Source: Streptomyces sp. NBC_01481
GTDB taxonomy: Bacteria > Actinomycetota > Actinomycetes > Streptomycetales > Streptomycetaceae
DNA length: 64,000 nt
Direction of reading: 5' to 3'
Assembly (NCBI RefSeq): GCF_026339995.1
Contig: NZ_JAPEPT010000002.1
Span: 421,001 to 485,000, forward strand
A model generated the notes under the pieces. The model searched no databases, was not told the DNA's origin, and was given only the letters and a program-made list of their open reading frames with translations. The translations under genes and the position numbers were made by a program. Shown in pieces: positions 63,454-64,000 of this stretch (its first letter is position 1; each line of letters opens with the position of its first letter).

Positions 63454-63474
63454 GTTGAGTCTATTCCACTCAAT
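63454..63474. promoter_or_regulatory. HAIR element (HspR operator) upstream of clpB
   Basis: TTGAGT (63455-63460), seven bases, then ACTCAA (63468-63473): the inverted repeat CTTGAGT-N7-ACTCAAG recognised by HspR, here with outer G/T changed. It lies about 70 bp upstream of clpB, as in other actinobacteria, giving heat-shock induction through HspR release. Confidence 0.88.
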
Positions 63475-63511
63475 CTGTGAAACGGTAGCCGCCGCCGGTA
63501 GGTTCCGGGGC

Positions 63512-63916
63512 ATGGCCATCGATCCGCGCAGTCCCGACGCGTCCTTCCTCACCTTCTGGCGTGAGTACCACATGTGCACACTGACGACCCCGCGCGCGGA
63601 CGGCACCCCTCACGTCGTCGCGGTCGGCGTCACGTACGACCCGGAGGGCGGATTCGCGCGCGTCATCACCAATAAGCACAGCCACAAGGTCGCCAACATC
63701 CTGGCCGCGGGCCCGGACGGGGCGCCGGTCGCGGTCTGCCAGGTCGACAAGGGGCGCTGGGCGACCCTGGAGGGCCGCGCGAGGGTCCGTACGGAGCCCG
63801 AGCTCATCGCGGACGCGGTGGAGCGTTACGCGGAACGCTACGGGCGCACACCGGCCCCGAATCCGGACCGGGTGCTGATCGAGATCGCCCTGACACGGGC
63901 GATGGGCCGGGCATAG
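63512..63916 (+). CDS. PPOX-class F420-dependent oxidoreductase
   Basis: A 134-residue single-domain protein. FLTFWREYHMCTLTTPRADG and THLVAVGVTYDPEGGF-like THVVAVGVTYDPEGGFARVI, with SHKVANILAAGPDGAPVAVC, form the split-barrel flavin/F420 fold of the pyridoxamine-oxidase-like superfamily. Members reduce or oxidise small substrates with F420 or FMN. ATG 63512 is chosen (GGGG upstream). It is divergent from clpB; the HAIR site between them is nearer clpB but could affect both. Confidence 0.82.
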   Translation: MAIDPRSPDASFLTFWREYHMCTLTTPRADGTPHVVAVGVTYDPEGGFARVITNKHSHKVANILAAGPDGAPVAVCQVDKGRWATLEGRARVRTEPELIADAVERYAERYGRTPAPNPDRVLIEIALTRAMGRA

Positions 63917-64000
63917 CCGGGCTCACGTTCCCGTACCGGCCCTACCGGGCCTTCCGTACGGGAAAAGCACAGCGGCGCCATCGCGTTTCAGGTCCACGAT

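Noticed and set aside
61327..63480. 717-codon plus-strand frame opposite clpB
   Set aside because: It is a leucine-rich mirror of ClpB without independent motifs or ribosome site.

Overview
The window is high-GC actinobacterial DNA and almost certainly a core segment of a Streptomyces chromosome. The evidence is third positions saturated with G/C, many GTG/TTG starts, rare TTA codons, DUF397/XRE pairs, SigE-family sigma factors, Ser/Thr kinases, TerD, SpoIIE phosphatases, and a gene order (ask-asd, recR-ybaB, purA, kyn genes, fba, pyrE, clpB) that I recall as typical of Streptomyces. No rRNA, tRNA, CRISPR array or complete insertion sequence was seen.

Layout. 0-8.7 kb: end of a cation/proton antiporter, TerD, an Sfp-type phosphopantetheinyl transferase, a SnoaL-like protein, a methyltransferase, an S9 peptidase, a SURF1-like protein, and a SigE-family sigma factor coupled to a membrane-anchored protein. 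9-13.3 kb: ask and an asd-family gene whose product lacks the catalytic cysteine, then DUF5063, recR and ybaB. 13.5-22.9 kb: a SLATT-domain protein behind a tandem 10-bp repeat, a methyltransferase, a large GT2/membrane glycosyltransferase coupled to a GntR regulator, a class III aminotransferase, and a DJ-1/MarR pair under a long dyad operator. 23-33.4 kb (accessory character): three transmembrane Ser/Thr kinases, two of which share a previously unnamed cysteine-paired extracellular module. Between them lie an XRE/DUF397 pair (XRE with a TTA codon, DUF397 duplicated internally), an RHH/PIN toxin-antitoxin module with its operator, a PstS-like membrane protein, and a 166-bp MITE-like element. 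33.5-45.9 kb: purA, a diacylglycerol-kinase-like protein, a secreted beta-helix protein, a P450, a two-component system, an NmrA-like protein, the kynurenine genes (kynA-kynU-kynB, tryptophan to anthranilate), and a DUF3152 putative metalloprotease with a TTA codon. 46-55.5 kb: an MFS exporter, a MalY-type lyase, fba, a perfect parS site, pyrE, a mutarotase, a CoxG-like protein, a membrane spermidine synthase and DUF2617. 55.5-64 kb: a Cys/Gly-rich mini-membrane protein, a large SpoIIE phosphatase, an aminotransferase, YbjN, clpB with an HspR (HAIR) operator, and a PPOX-fold protein.

How the parts fit. Most of the window is housekeeping: aspartate-family amino acids, purine and pyrimidine synthesis, glycolysis, recombination repair and chaperones. 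A regulatory and accessory middle section (23-33 kb) is concentrated on envelope sensing and developmental control. The most reproducible unexplained structure is non-coding: a dispersed family of long palindromes with interchangeable inner stems, a MITE-like element placed exactly at TAG stop codons, tandem duplications of gene 3' ends, and several short-period tandem repeats near starts or between genes.
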